Shown: piece after piece, positions 63,569 through 64,000 of the stretch
Position numbering within the stretch: position 1 is the first letter of the stretch
How the letters are laid out: the number at the start of each line of letters is the position of its first letter
Origin: Levilactobacillus lindianensis
GTDB lineage: Bacteria > Bacillota > Bacilli > Lactobacillales > Lactobacillaceae
Assembly (NCBI RefSeq): GCF_003946095.1
Contig: NZ_RHOD01000008.1
Span: 1-64,000 of the forward strand
DNA: 64,000 nt
Direction of reading: 5' to 3'
The notes under the pieces: model-generated
Databases searched by the model: none
The model's input: the letters and a program-made list of their open reading frames with translations, nothing else
Told to the model about the DNA's origin: nothing
Made by a program: the position numbers and the translations under genes

Positions 63569-64000
63569 ATGGATAAACAAGGTTTGCAAGTCGCAATCGA
63601 CGGACCAGCATCGGCTGGTAAGAGTACGGTTGCCAAGATTGTCGCAACACGTTTTCACTACATTTATTGTGACACCGGGGCGATGTATCGCGCCATCACT
63701 TGGAAGGCGTTACAGGCTGGGGTTGCTTTAGATGACGAGGCGGCTATCAAGAAGCTGTTAGACGGCATCGTGATTCGGTTTGAACCCGGGAAACCCGTAC
63801 AAAAGGTTTTTGTGGATGATACTGAAGTAACGTTGGCGATTCGCCAACCAGATGTCACAAACGCTGTTTCTCAAGTATCCGCACTATCTGCGGTCCGGTC
63901 AGAGTTAACGGAACGGCAACGGCAGATCGCTGATGCCGGGGGCATTGTCATGGATGGGCGCGACATTGGCTCGACCGTTCTTCCCAACGCCGAAGTGAAG
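63569..64000 (+). CDS. cmk: Cytidylate kinase, N-terminal part (runs off window)
   Basis: Phosphorylates CMP and dCMP with ATP, in the cytosol. The first 144 codons are in the window: [20 protein letters not shown] gives the P-loop, [14 protein letters not shown] the CMP-binding helix, and [18 protein letters not shown] the start of the nucleotide-binding core. The gene continues past 64000. ATG 63569 follows ATAGGGAGC. Confidence 0.93.
   Translation, partial: MDKQGLQVAIDGPASAGKSTVAKIVATRFHYIYCDTGAMYRAITWKALQAGVALDDEAAIKKLLDGIVIRFEPGKPVQKVFVDDTEVTLAIRQPDVTNAVSQVSALSAVRSELTERQRQIADAGGIVMDGRDIGSTVLPNAEVK

Overview
The window is a chromosome segment of a low-GC-phylum (Firmicutes) lactic acid bacterium of the family Lactobacillaceae, most likely an obligately heterofermentative one of the Levilactobacillus type. 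The evidence is the AGGAGG-type ribosome sites, T-box leaders, a CtsR box, a sortase LPxTG protein, teichoic-acid genes and long runs of genes in lactobacillus order (prmA-rsmE-rel-dtd-hisS-aspS; phoH-ybeY-dgkA-era-recO; glyQS; dnaG-rpoD; trmK-nif3; dnaE-pyk; cvfB-xerD-ribT-scpAB-rluB-ribU; recQ-cmk). Where homofermentative relatives carry pfkA between dnaE and pyk, this window has a transaldolase-family gene, which fits a phosphoketolase metabolism. Genus and species are inferences.

Layout. 1-240: the 5' end of an IS30-family transposase (minus), cut by the window edge, then mscL. 981-6914: translation and stress genes (an unknown 105-aa protein, prmA, rsmE, a small membrane protein, bifunctional ppGpp synthetase/hydrolase, dtd, a HAD hydrolase). 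7098-8884 (minus): fructosamine-kinase-like protein and a cell-wall amidase. 8963-12353: a T-box-controlled hisS-aspS operon. 12540-18546: msrA, a YitT-family membrane protein, a three-gene teichoic acid cluster (two CDP-glycerol glycerophosphotransferase-like proteins around a TagG permease, no TagH) and endonuclease IV. 18609-22066: a PPDK-regulator homologue divergent from rpsU, a zinc-less MDR dehydrogenase, yqeY and a GNAT. 22165-25759: phoH-ybeY-dgkA-era-recO.

25816-31246 is an accessory block between recO and glyQS: a MarR regulator with a strong operator, an MFS transporter, an aldo/keto reductase and a 764-aa BspA-type leucine-rich-repeat wall protein. A glycine T-box and glyQS follow, then an SdpI-family protein, dnaG and rpoD. 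38977-42936 carries an Rrf2 regulator behind a perfect cre site and an MmpL-type transporter gene broken by an in-frame amber stop and a frameshift. From 43089 on the window returns to housekeeping: trmK, nif3-like, pepT, clpB with a CtsR box, dnaE, transaldolase, pyk, cvfB, xerD, ribT-like, scpAB, rluB, an FMN riboswitch with ribU, a YpbB-like protein with a short RecQ, a LysM protein and the start of cmk.

No phage, CRISPR array, rRNA or tRNA gene was found. The most unusual signal is a family of three long intergenic hairpins (6913-7034, 14057-14180, 34614-34736), each just after a stop codon and in the same orientation as its gene. Their loops and flanks are conserved and their stems differ by compensatory base changes. 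Other points of interest are a hairpin that buries the transposase start site, a hisS-aspS T-box with overlapping Asp and His triplets, and leader terminators before clpB, dnaG and the gene at 981. I found no clear evidence of a new multi-gene system.
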